Notes under the pieces: generated by a model
Told to the model about the DNA's origin: nothing
The model's database searches: none
Seen by the model: the letters and a program-made list of their open reading frames with translations, nothing else
NCBI GenBank assembly: GCA_964636655.1
Contig: CAZWTK010000012.1
Location: 1 to 59,240, forward strand
Direction of reading: 5' to 3'
DNA length: 59,240 nt
DNA from: Fen-549 sp964636655
GTDB taxonomy: Bacteria; Actinomycetota; Thermoleophilia; Gaiellales; Gaiellaceae
Shown: positions 41,429 through 48,817 of the stretch, piece after piece
Position numbering within the stretch: the first letter of the stretch is position 1
How the letters are laid out: every line of letters starts with the position of its first letter
Position numbers and translations under genes: made by a program

Positions 41429-41676
41429 GCGAGACCGCCTGCGCCAAATGCGAACGGCTACTCCAGCGATACCTCGACGGGGAGCTGAACGATATCGAGG
41501 CGTGCGAAGCCGAGGCTCATCTCGATGATTGCGGCTACTGCCGCCGGCACTACCGCTTCGAGCGGGCATTCCGCGAGCACCTACGCAAGACGCTCACCGA
41601 CGAGCCGATGAGCCCGGATCTCAAGACCAAGCTAGTTGCGCTCAGGAGCGGCGCCGGCCCGGGCGTCCGCCCGTAG
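41425..41676 (+). CDS. Zinc-binding anti-sigma factor, RsrA-like
   Basis: An 83-residue protein of the ZAS family. The zinc motif H-x3-C-x2-C is in EAHLDDCGYC, with further Cys residues at the N-terminus (CAKCERLLQRYLDGEL). In RsrA, oxidation of these thiols to disulfide releases zinc and frees SigR. Short length and the overlap with the sigma gene fit RsrA. The sequence after about residue 65 is short and low complexity. Confidence 0.88.
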   Translation: MSETACAKCERLLQRYLDGELNDIEACEAEAHLDDCGYCRRHYRFERAFREHLRKTLTDEPMSPDLKTKLVALRSGAGPGVRP

Positions 41677-41681
41677 CGGCA

Positions 41682-42437
41682 TCAGTCGTTCAGGGTCAGA
41701 GTCGCCGGCCCGACAATGACGAGCAGACGAAGCGGGTCCTTGCCGCTGGGAAGCGGCAAGAGATCGGCCGTGAGCTGACTCGCCAGACGCTCGCCCAACT
41801 CTTTCCCGTTCCCGACGTTGGAGTAGAAGATCGTCGTGCGCTTGTAGTTGAAGCGGCTTGCCCGCTTGACGGACGCGATCTGGTAGCCGAGCGAAGCGAG
41901 GCGCGACGCAACCCGGCGTGTGTAGTTGATGTCTCCGCCCCCGTTTTCGACCACGATCTTGACTTTCCAGGTCGCGGGCAACGCGGTTTCGCCGCCACCC
42001 GAGGTGAGTATGTGCGTCGTCGGCCCACGCAGGGCGTAGCCGAGCATGACCGCAGCCGCGATACCTACGACTATCAGCGCGACGGCGGCGGCCAGGCGCC
42101 CGCGGGGATTGCGCTCGATAGGCCGCGGCAGAACGGGCAAGCCAGCTAGCTCGCGCGCCTCGTGGTTATCGATCTCGAGCCCGCTCGCCAGCAGGAGCGC
42201 AGCCGCTAGAGCATCCTCCGGATTGCGGAAGGCGTAAACGCGTCCTTCCTCGAGCCAGGTCACCTGCTCGGTCGTGATTCCCGAGCGTTGCGCAACCTGC
42301 TCACGGCTCAGCTGGCGTCGCAGGCGAGCGGTCGCAAACACGGTCGCGGCGGTCCCGCTCTCCAGCGAAGAGACAAAGGCAAGGGCAAGCTGGGGCTGGT
42401 CGTTCGGGTCGAGCGGTCGCACGCTAGAGGTTTTCAT
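41682..42437 (-). CDS. Membrane protein with N-terminal HTH and C-terminal LytR_C domain
   Basis: A 251-residue RodZ-like arrangement. About residues 38-95 form an XRE-type helix-turn-helix (LRRQLSREQVAQRSGITTEQVTWLEEGR). A membrane helix follows at about 115-135 (LAAAVALIVVGIAAAVMLGYAL), and the exported part (about 155-245: VVENGGGDINYTRRVASRLASLGY, TTIFYSNVGNGKELGERLA) matches the LytR C-terminal domain, which accompanies cell-wall polymer ligases. It may link cell shape or wall synthesis with a cytoplasmic partner. It converges with the anti-sigma gene at a 5-base gap. Confidence 0.8.
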   Translation of the reverse strand: MKTSSVRPLDPNDQPQLALAFVSSLESGTAATVFATARLRRQLSREQVAQRSGITTEQVTWLEEGRVYAFRNPEDALAAALLLASGLEIDNHEARELAGLPVLPRPIERNPRGRLAAAVALIVVGIAAAVMLGYALRGPTTHILTSGGGETALPATWKVKIVVENGGGDINYTRRVASRLASLGYQIASVKRASRFNYKRTTIFYSNVGNGKELGERLASQLTADLLPLPSGKDPLRLLVIVGPATLTLND

Positions 42438-42540
42438 CGGCAGATCTGGAGTCTCCCTCGATAACCGAGATTCATAATGCCAGCCGAACACGCCCGGCAA
42501 GATCCGAGCCCTGTGATCTTCGCCGCCGGCGTCCCGCGTC

Positions 42541-43116
42541 CTATGAACAGCCGGCGAGCTTCTGCCAGCGCTGCGTGATCTCGCTGACGTAGACCCGTGT
42601 CTCTTCCGTAGGCGGGCCGCCCGCCCCCTCCACCGCGGTCGGGCCGGCGTTGTAGGCGGCAAGCGCGAGCTCCAGCGAGTCGAAGCGATCGAGCATCCGC
42701 CGTAGGTAGCGAGCACCCGCGAGGACGTTCGCACCCGGACTGTTGAGATCGATCTCAAGCTCCCGAGCCGTCGACGGGAGCACCTGGAGAAGGCCGAGCG
42801 CACCCGCATGCGAGACAGCATTGGGCTCGAAGTTCGACTCCTCTTGGGCGACGGCGGCGAGAAGCGACAGAGGAACTCCGGACTTTTCCGACGCGGATTC
42901 GAAATCCGCCCTGAAGCGCTTCGGCAGCGGACAGCGTCTGTTCGGCGTCGTCTTTCCCGTTACGCCCGACTTCGTAGCGGCGATAGCGAGCACCGGTCCG
43001 CTTGCTCGAGTGACGCTTTTCTGCTCGTCGTTGTTCGCGCTCGCGAAGGCGGCGGTCGTCAACGCCAGTGCGGTGGCGAAGAGAAAGAGCAGGGAGAGTC
43101 GGCGGCTCACGCGCAT
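42541..43116 (-). CDS. Secreted lytic transglycosylase (SLT domain)
   Basis: A 191-residue exported enzyme that cleaves peptidoglycan to 1,6-anhydro products. A signal peptide covers residues 1-27 (LSLLFLFATALALTTAAFASA). The SLT domain has the catalytic Glu in AVAQEESNFEPNAVS, then GALGLLQVLPSTAREL and LALAAYNAGPTAVE, all standard. It is small, without LysM or other wall-binding repeats. It lies on the same strand and 104 bases upstream of the HTH/LytR_C gene, which fits a shared role in wall remodelling. Confidence 0.9.
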   Translation of the reverse strand: MRVSRRLSLLFLFATALALTTAAFASANNDEQKSVTRASGPVLAIAATKSGVTGKTTPNRRCPLPKRFRADFESASEKSGVPLSLLAAVAQEESNFEPNAVSHAGALGLLQVLPSTARELEIDLNSPGANVLAGARYLRRMLDRFDSLELALAAYNAGPTAVEGAGGPPTEETRVYVSEITQRWQKLAGCS

Positions 43117-43196
43117 GATCCTAACGTTCTTGCCGGGCAACCATCGCACCCTTTCGGGGAGTTTCGACCGGAAGCCGAATCCGGAGTCCCTCGTGC

Positions 43197-44345
43197 TCAG
43201 GTGCCCGACGTTACCGCGAGGATGTCGGCGAGGTGGACGAGCCGGAAGGTGAGCCTGCTTACGCGCACCCGATCGTGCTCTCGCCCGAGCTCGGGGAGCG
43301 TTCGCCAGAGTTCCCGAGCACAGGTCAGAAGCTCGCTGATCTGCTCCCGGTCGCTCGCATGTGTATCGGCCTCATTACAGGCGTTGAGCGCCAGCCCGAG
43401 CACACCGACCGTGTCCTGCTGGCGAGTCCACAGAAGCGGAATGGCCATCGACAGGTACTGGTGGATCCGGGCCATGGTCATCGATTGCGTAAAGATCGAG
43501 CTACCGTGCGGAGCGCTGGGCGTCAGCGGCGCCTCGTGGCGACTTATGCGGTCGGCGTTGCCCCAGAGAATCATGCGCAGGTCGTCTTCGTTGAGACCCG
43601 AGAAACGCGCCGTGCGAACGGCGATCAGTAGCGAGCTCGGCTGCTGGCCGTAGGGGAAATCCGACGCGTAGAGGATCTGCTCGGGGGCGACGTAGCGGAA
43701 GAAATCGAGCAGGTCGATCGGGCTCCAGGCCGACGTGTCGAAGAACGCCCCCGCTCTGCCACCGAGCGCCCGCGCGAGCGCCCCCAGATCGGCGATCCCG
43801 GCGTGAGCGACGATCAACTGGGCAAGCGGATAGCGCTCGATCAGCTGCGCCAGATGATCGGCGATGGGCGGAAGGCCACGACCGCCGTGGATCAGAACCG
43901 GCACTCCTCGCTCCGCCGCCAGCGCCACGATCGGCTCGAGTCGCGCGTCGTTGATGCGAAACCCTTGCGAGCGGGGATGAAGCTTGATTCCGCGCGCGCC
44001 CAGGTCGAGGCAGCGCCGGGTTTCCTCAAGCGGCGACTCGTCGAGATTGAGCCGCACGAACGGAATCAGCCTTCCCTCTGATTGCTCGGCGTAGGCCAGC
44101 GTACGATCGTTCGGCTTACGGAATGCGGGGTGACTGTCGGGCTCGTCGAGCGGAAAGACGAAGCAGCGCTCGATTCCGTATCGCTCGCAGACCGCCGTCA
44201 GCTCCTCGTATGTCCCGGCCATGCCGTCTACGTCGTTGCCTAGATGAACGTGCGCATCGAAGATCGGTGTCCGCGGAAGCTCCGCGCAAAGCGTCGCCTC
44301 CCAGGCGTCGATCAGCATCTGGGCGCAGACGAAAGTGTCGTTCAT
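43197..44345 (-). CDS. Amidohydrolase (TIM-barrel metal-dependent hydrolase) with C-terminal extension
   Basis: A 382-residue protein. Residues about 25-270 are an amidohydrolase-2 barrel: metal ligands in FDAHVHLG, Lys/His in GIKLHPRSQGF, VLIHGGRG, LIVAHAGIADL and a catalytic Asp in ASDFPYG. About 110 residues follow the barrel (from LTPSAPHGSS), mostly helical, with LNACNEADTHASDREQI; I do not recognise this extension. Relatives decarboxylate or hydrolyse small aromatic or lactone substrates. The start is supported by TAGACT 7 bases upstream. Confidence 0.82.
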   Translation of the reverse strand: MNDTFVCAQMLIDAWEATLCAELPRTPIFDAHVHLGNDVDGMAGTYEELTAVCERYGIERCFVFPLDEPDSHPAFRKPNDRTLAYAEQSEGRLIPFVRLNLDESPLEETRRCLDLGARGIKLHPRSQGFRINDARLEPIVALAAERGVPVLIHGGRGLPPIADHLAQLIERYPLAQLIVAHAGIADLGALARALGGRAGAFFDTSAWSPIDLLDFFRYVAPEQILYASDFPYGQQPSSLLIAVRTARFSGLNEDDLRMILWGNADRISRHEAPLTPSAPHGSSIFTQSMTMARIHQYLSMAIPLLWTRQQDTVGVLGLALNACNEADTHASDREQISELLTCARELWRTLPELGREHDRVRVSRLTFRLVHLADILAVTSGT

Positions 44346-44352
44346 ATAGAGG

Positions 44353-44358
44353 AGTCTA
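44353..44358 (-). promoter_or_regulatory. -10 box (TAGACT), leaderless-type promoter
   Basis: TAGACT stands 7 bases before the ATG of the amidohydrolase gene. Confidence 0.55.
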
Positions 44359-44407
44359 TTCGCGCCGGAGCCGATTCCAAAACGGCGTGAACGGCTGAGA
44401 CTGACCG

Positions 44408-45673
44408 TCAGACGAGCAGGCGCTCAAAGCGCTCGCCGTCCTCGAAGGGACCGATCAGCGCTAGGTGAAGCGCGCGCCTGCCGATGATCTCGCCGGCGAC
44501 GCGCGTGATGTCCTCCAGACTGACGGCATCGAGACCGGCCAGCACCTCGGCGGGATCGACCGCGCCCCCCTCGATGACCTCCCGCCGAAGACCAAAGGAG
44601 ATCAAGCCCTGCGGACTCTCGAGCTGAAGAACGAGCCGACCTTTCATGTACTCCTTCGCCTTGGCCAGCTCGGCCTCGGGCACCGGCTCGTCGACGATGC
44701 GGCGGAACTCGGCGACGATCGTCTCGATCGCCTCGTCGACACGATTTAGATCGACGCCCGCCTGCGCGCACAGCGTCCCGGTCTCGGCATAGGTGCTGTT
44801 GTGGCAGAAGATGTAGTAGGCCAGGCCGCGCCGCTCCCTGACCTCCGTGAACAGGCGCGAGGACATGCCGCCACCGAGAATGGCGGCCAGCACCTGCAGC
44901 ACATAGCGGTCGGGGTGCTGGGTCGGCTGGCTGAGCATTCCTAGAATCAAGTGGGCCTGATCGGATGCCTTGTGCTGAACCCTCGCTCGCGGCGTGGTCG
45001 GTGAGGGAATCTCGGCCGCCAGCGGACTTCCCGTCTCGCCCGGTACGAGATCGCCGAGCAGCTGCTCGACCTCGGCCGTCACGTCGCCGTTCAGGCGCCC
45101 GCCGAGTCCTACCACCATTCTCGAGGGTACGTACCAGCGCCCAAGATAATCGAGGAAGGTGTCGCGCGTCGCGGCCTTGACGGTCTCCTTCGTCCCGATC
45201 ACGTCCCAACCGAGCGGCTGGTCGCCGAAGAGCAGGTTCTCGTAGATCGAGTCGACGTAGTCGCGCGGCGAGTCGAAGTACATGTTCATCTCCTCGACGA
45301 TGACGCCCTTCTCGCGCTCGATCTCCTTGGCGTCGAACTTGGAGTGGCGAATCATGTCGACCAGCACGTCGAGGGCGAGCGGACGCGACTCCGCTGCGCA
45401 CCTGACGTAGTAGCCGGTGTACTCCTTGCCCGTGAAGGCGTTGAACTCGCCTCCGATCGCGTCCACTTCGGCGGCGATGTCACGCGCAGTCGGGCGCCTC
45501 TCCGTGCCCTTGAAGAACATGTGCTCGCTGAAGTGAGCGATGCCGCTCGAATCGCGCGTCTCGTAGCGAGAGCCGGCGGCAACCATGATCATGCAGGTAA
45601 CCGAGCGAGCCCCCGGCATCGGCGCCGCCACGACGCGGAGCCCGTTGGGAAGGACCGAGCGCTCGAAAATCAT
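44408..45673 (-). CDS. M16 family zinc peptidase (processing-peptidase type)
   Basis: A 421-residue single-chain member of the pitrilysin/mitochondrial processing peptidase family. The inverted zinc motif HFSEH lies near residue 50, with the third ligand in EKGVIVEEMNMY. FFKGTERRPTARDIAAEVDAIGGEFNAFTGKEYTGYY and the C-terminal half (GGGMSSRLFTEVRERRGLAYYI) are canonical. Active enzymes are often dimers or two-part. The second ATG was chosen because TAGCAT lies 7 bases before it, as in other leaderless genes here; the ATG three codons upstream would fall inside that box. Confidence 0.9.
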   Translation of the reverse strand: MIFERSVLPNGLRVVAAPMPGARSVTCMIMVAAGSRYETRDSSGIAHFSEHMFFKGTERRPTARDIAAEVDAIGGEFNAFTGKEYTGYYVRCAAESRPLALDVLVDMIRHSKFDAKEIEREKGVIVEEMNMYFDSPRDYVDSIYENLLFGDQPLGWDVIGTKETVKAATRDTFLDYLGRWYVPSRMVVGLGGRLNGDVTAEVEQLLGDLVPGETGSPLAAEIPSPTTPRARVQHKASDQAHLILGMLSQPTQHPDRYVLQVLAAILGGGMSSRLFTEVRERRGLAYYIFCHNSTYAETGTLCAQAGVDLNRVDEAIETIVAEFRRIVDEPVPEAELAKAKEYMKGRLVLQLESPQGLISFGLRREVIEGGAVDPAEVLAGLDAVSLEDITRVAGEIIGRRALHLALIGPFEDGERFERLLV

Positions 45674-45680
45674 GCTGGTC

Positions 45681-45686
45681 ATGCTA
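45681..45686 (-). promoter_or_regulatory. -10 box (TAGCAT), leaderless-type promoter
   Basis: TAGCAT stands 7 bases before the second ATG of the M16 peptidase gene. Confidence 0.5.
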
Positions 45687-45691
45687 ACGAA

Positions 45692-45715
45692 GCGCCGGCT
45701 TGTGCGAGCCGGCGC
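45692..45715 (-). promoter_or_regulatory. Perfect 9-bp inverted repeat upstream of the M16 gene
   Basis: GCGCCGGCT, a 6-base loop and the exact complement. If the TAGCAT box is the -10, the dyad covers the spacer and -35 zone, which would suit an operator. As an alternative it could be a weak terminator facing the divergent gene. Confidence 0.4.
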
Positions 45716-45885
45716 GCGGTCTTGAAAGCGCGACCAGACGACTGCCGGCGACGGTTCCGGTCAAGGCTGAGCCGAAGCGGTCGAAGACCCATATCGACAA
45801 CTACGCGAATTCACTCTCAAGCCCGGCCGTCTTTTTCCCGATCTAAACGGCGTCTCCCAAGCGGCTACGAGGGAAAGAGGCACTG

Positions 45886-48006
45886 ATGCGGCTCGTGAAA
45901 GTAATGGTTCTGGTGGTGGCGATCGCGCTCGTGCCGCTAAGCGTCGGACTCGTGATGCTGAAACAGCAGCAGAACAGCAAGGACGCGCTCAATCGTGCAT
46001 TGACCAGCCAGGCAAGCGAGCAGAGCTACCGCTTCCGAGGAGTCGAGGATCAGGCAGGCGCGACTCTGAAGGTTCTGAGTCAGAACTCTCTTCTCGAGTA
46101 TCCCTTCACCAAATCGAAGGTCAGTGAAGCCGACCGCACGAAGATCAACAACGCTCTCCTCTTCCTCGGCAAGCGCATCTACCACAATCTGATCAGCGCG
46201 GCCGGCGTGATCGACAACGGCGGACACTGCGCTACCAGCGAGGGATGCCGATTCGAGGTCGCGCGCGTCGCATTCTTCTCGGCAGGCACTACGTCAAGCA
46301 CCAGCACCCAGGTGAACTCCTACGGGTACAGCCAGGATCAGCTCGTCGCGCTCAGGTATCTCACTCTGGATAGCACCGACAAGGCCTGGATCAATGCGAC
46401 CAAGAAGCTCAAGCCCGGGCAGGTCTATACCAGCGGGATATCCAAGTCGACCGACACGAACCGCTGGACCGTTACCTTCTCCACACTGCTCCCGCCCGTG
46501 AACGGGAAGACGCGCGGGACGCTCTACTTCGAGCTCGACATCGAGAACTTCCGTCAGGCGGCGGCCGAAGCGGTTAGCCAGGCTGAGCTAAAGGGTCTCG
46601 AGCTTGTGATCATCGACAAGGACGGGAAGGTCGTTCTAAACAGCGCGCTCAAGCAGGGAACCGACATGCTGGTCGGGGCAAACGACAAGCGCTTCATTCC
46701 CATCAGCAAGGAAAAGACGTCGAGCGGAATCACGACGATCAGCACGAAGAAGGGGCCGCTGCGCGTGGCCTGGCAACAACTGCCCGTCACGAAGCTCAAC
46801 AAGAACGGCTGGACGGTCATCTCGGCGGCGCCGGCGCCCTCGGGCAACATCATCTCGAGCAACCCGGTCCCGGTCGGGCTGATGGGCCTAGCCCTGCTCG
46901 CGATCGCCTTCGTCATGGGTCGCCGCTGGGTGCGCACCTCCAACCAGGCCTTGACCGACCCGCTCACCGGCCTGGGCAACCGGCGCAAGCTGGTCAACGA
47001 TCTGCAAAAAGCACTGCCCGAAGCGGGCGAGGCGGCGCCGCTTCTGCTCGGCCTCTTCGACCTCGACGGCTTCAAGAACTACAACGACAGCTTCGGCCAC
47101 CCCGCCGGCGATGCGCTGCTGACCAGGCTGGGCCGCAATCTGCAAACCGCCATGCGCCAGCACGGCGGCGAGGCCTATCGCATGGGCGGCGACGAGTTCT
47201 GCATCATCGTCACCATCGGAACCGACGGCCAGGGAACGATCATCAGCGACGCGACCGCCGCTCTCTCCGAGCGCGGCGAGGGCTTCGCCATCGGAAGCTC
47301 GTACGGATCGGTCCTGCTGCCGCAGGAGGCCAACGAGGTGTCGATCGCGCTGCGCCTGTCCGACCAGCGCCTGTACGCGAACAAGAACAGCGGCCGGCGC
47401 TCGGCAGGCCGCCAGTCGGCCGACGTGCTCCTTCAGGCTCTGCACGAGCGCAGCCCGGAACTCGGCGATCACCTGGTCGACGTGGCCCGGTTGGCTGCCG
47501 AGGTGGGGCGGCGACTGGGCATGAGCGGCGAGGAGCTCGACCAGCTTGCTCAGGCGGCACAGCTCCACGACGTCGGCAAGATGGCGATTCCCGACGCGAT
47601 CCTCAAGAAGCCCGGTCCGCTCGACCGCGAGGAGTGGGAGTTCATCCGCGGGCACACGGTCGTCGGCGAGCGCATCATCTCGGCTGCACCCTCGCTCTCC
47701 CAGGTATCGCGGATCGTTCGCTCGAGCCATGAGCGCTACAACGGATCGGGTTATCCCGACGGACTCAAGGGCGACGAGATCCCATTGCCGTCGCGCATCA
47801 TCGCCGTCTGCGACGCCTTCGACGCCATGATCGGACCGCGACCCTACCGGCTCGGCATGAACACCGACAACGCCGCCTCGGAGCTACGCCGCTGCGCTAG
47901 CGCCCAGTTCGACCCGGTCGTGATCGAGTTCTTCCTCTCGGTCGTCGACGAACTGGCCAAGGAAGCGGCCGCGCAACAGGAGCTCTCGAAGCACCCCGCT
48001 CGATAA
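45886..48006 (+). CDS. Membrane c-di-GMP protein: sensor - GGDEF - HD-GYP
   Basis: A 706-residue protein with both cyclase and phosphodiesterase modules. A membrane helix at about 5-25 and another at about 325-345 bracket a 300-residue extracytoplasmic sensor of the Cache type. The GGDEF domain (about 355-500) starts with LTDPLTGLGNRRKL and has an intact active site, RMGGDEFCII, so it may make c-di-GMP. The HD-GYP domain (about 515-680) keeps the metal His-Asp in QLHDVGKMAIPD and the YNGSGYPDG motif of active phosphodiesterases. Net activity therefore depends on the external signal. GAGGGAAAGAGG precedes the ATG. Confidence 0.92.
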   Translation: MRLVKVMVLVVAIALVPLSVGLVMLKQQQNSKDALNRALTSQASEQSYRFRGVEDQAGATLKVLSQNSLLEYPFTKSKVSEADRTKINNALLFLGKRIYHNLISAAGVIDNGGHCATSEGCRFEVARVAFFSAGTTSSTSTQVNSYGYSQDQLVALRYLTLDSTDKAWINATKKLKPGQVYTSGISKSTDTNRWTVTFSTLLPPVNGKTRGTLYFELDIENFRQAAAEAVSQAELKGLELVIIDKDGKVVLNSALKQGTDMLVGANDKRFIPISKEKTSSGITTISTKKGPLRVAWQQLPVTKLNKNGWTVISAAPAPSGNIISSNPVPVGLMGLALLAIAFVMGRRWVRTSNQALTDPLTGLGNRRKLVNDLQKALPEAGEAAPLLLGLFDLDGFKNYNDSFGHPAGDALLTRLGRNLQTAMRQHGGEAYRMGGDEFCIIVTIGTDGQGTIISDATAALSERGEGFAIGSSYGSVLLPQEANEVSIALRLSDQRLYANKNSGRRSAGRQSADVLLQALHERSPELGDHLVDVARLAAEVGRRLGMSGEELDQLAQAAQLHDVGKMAIPDAILKKPGPLDREEWEFIRGHTVVGERIISAAPSLSQVSRIVRSSHERYNGSGYPDGLKGDEIPLPSRIIAVCDAFDAMIGPRPYRLGMNTDNAASELRRCASAQFDPVVIEFFLSVVDELAKEAAAQQELSKHPAR

Positions 48007-48148
48007 CCGCGCTTCCTTGCGCGGCGTCTCCACCCGACGCCATCAGCTGCCCGCCGCACTCGCGGGCGCGACCCGAGGCCCCAGAAACGCGAACCGGCGG
48101 CTCTCGTAATCGGACCAGATCAGGGGGTCCGTCCCGTTACGAGCGCGC

Positions 48149-48154
48149 TACGCT
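48149..48154 (+). promoter_or_regulatory. -10 box (TACGCT), leaderless-type promoter
   Basis: TACGCT stands 6 bases before the GTG of clpS. Confidence 0.45.
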
Positions 48155-48160
48155 TCGACC

Positions 48161-48457
48161 GTGTCAGCGACGCTGGTGAGCCCAACCAAGCCAAAGCGCG
48201 CGTCGCGTGGCGGCAGCGGACTGGGCGACCTCTGGCGCGTGATCGTTCTCAACGACAACCACAACACCTTCGACGGTGTAGCGCAGGCGCTCGCCTCGGT
48301 GCTTCCGGGCGTCGGCTTCGACGCGGGCATGCGTCTGGCGACCGAGATCGACAGCGCCGGACAGGCGATCGTCTGGAGCGGGCATCGCGAGCTGGCCGAG
48401 CTCTACTGGTCGCAGCTCGAGGTGCGCGGCCTCACGATGGCGCCGCTCGAATCCTGA
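48161..48457 (+). CDS. clpS: ATP-dependent Clp protease adaptor ClpS
   Basis: A 98-residue adaptor that delivers N-end-rule substrates to the ClpC/ClpA unfoldase. The disordered N-terminus is followed by the ClpS core: VIVLNDNHNTFDGVAQALASVLPG, matching the VLNDDxTP substrate-pocket region, then a central helix and a C-terminal strand. The usual TPM after the Asp residues is replaced by HNT, so pocket specificity may be altered. It starts with GTG. No clp protease gene is adjacent, as is common. Confidence 0.85.
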   Translation: MSATLVSPTKPKRASRGGSGLGDLWRVIVLNDNHNTFDGVAQALASVLPGVGFDAGMRLATEIDSAGQAIVWSGHRELAELYWSQLEVRGLTMAPLES

Positions 48458-48817
48458 GCCGTATCGGCTCCTCACTCTGAACAAGAAACAGTTGAGACAA
48501 GCTCATCTGTCCGGCCCCCGGCCTAACCTTGGGCCGTGCAACCGTTTCGGGCAATGTCCGAGTCTGACTGCTACCTCCGTTGTTACGGAGGCAGGACGGG
48601 CACGGTCGATGTCGTCAACACGGCCAGACGGCACGATCGCTCTACAGCCCGGCTCAAGATAGACCCGCAGCCGATTGCCGATGACGATAACGAAAAGCGT
48701 CAGACGACGCAGCCGACCGAGGCTGCCTGACGTGCTCGTTGCGTAGAGCGGTGTCCCTTCCATCCCGCGGAAGTCCATCCGGACTTCCGCGCGCTCGCGA
48801 TGTTTCGCCTCAGGGTG
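48458..48817. other. Gene-free stretch with three hairpins
   Basis: I see no convincing gene. It holds CCTCCGT-TGTT-ACGGAGG (48574-48591), a longer imperfect stem with CGTCAG/CTGACG and GCAGCC/GGCTGC (about 48704-48732), and a 10-bp hairpin at its right end. An open frame of 91 codons on the minus strand overlaps these and looks like chance. Confidence 0.5.
48767..48790 (-). terminator. 10-bp perfect hairpin downstream of nadE
   Basis: GCGGAAGTCC, loop ATCC and the exact complement start 28 bases beyond the nadE stop. There is no T tract; it is the likely end of the nadE transcript. Confidence 0.55.

Noticed and set aside
48503..48778. 91-codon minus-strand frame in the clpS-nadE spacer
   Set aside because: No ribosome binding site, overlaps hairpins, and its sequence looks like chance.
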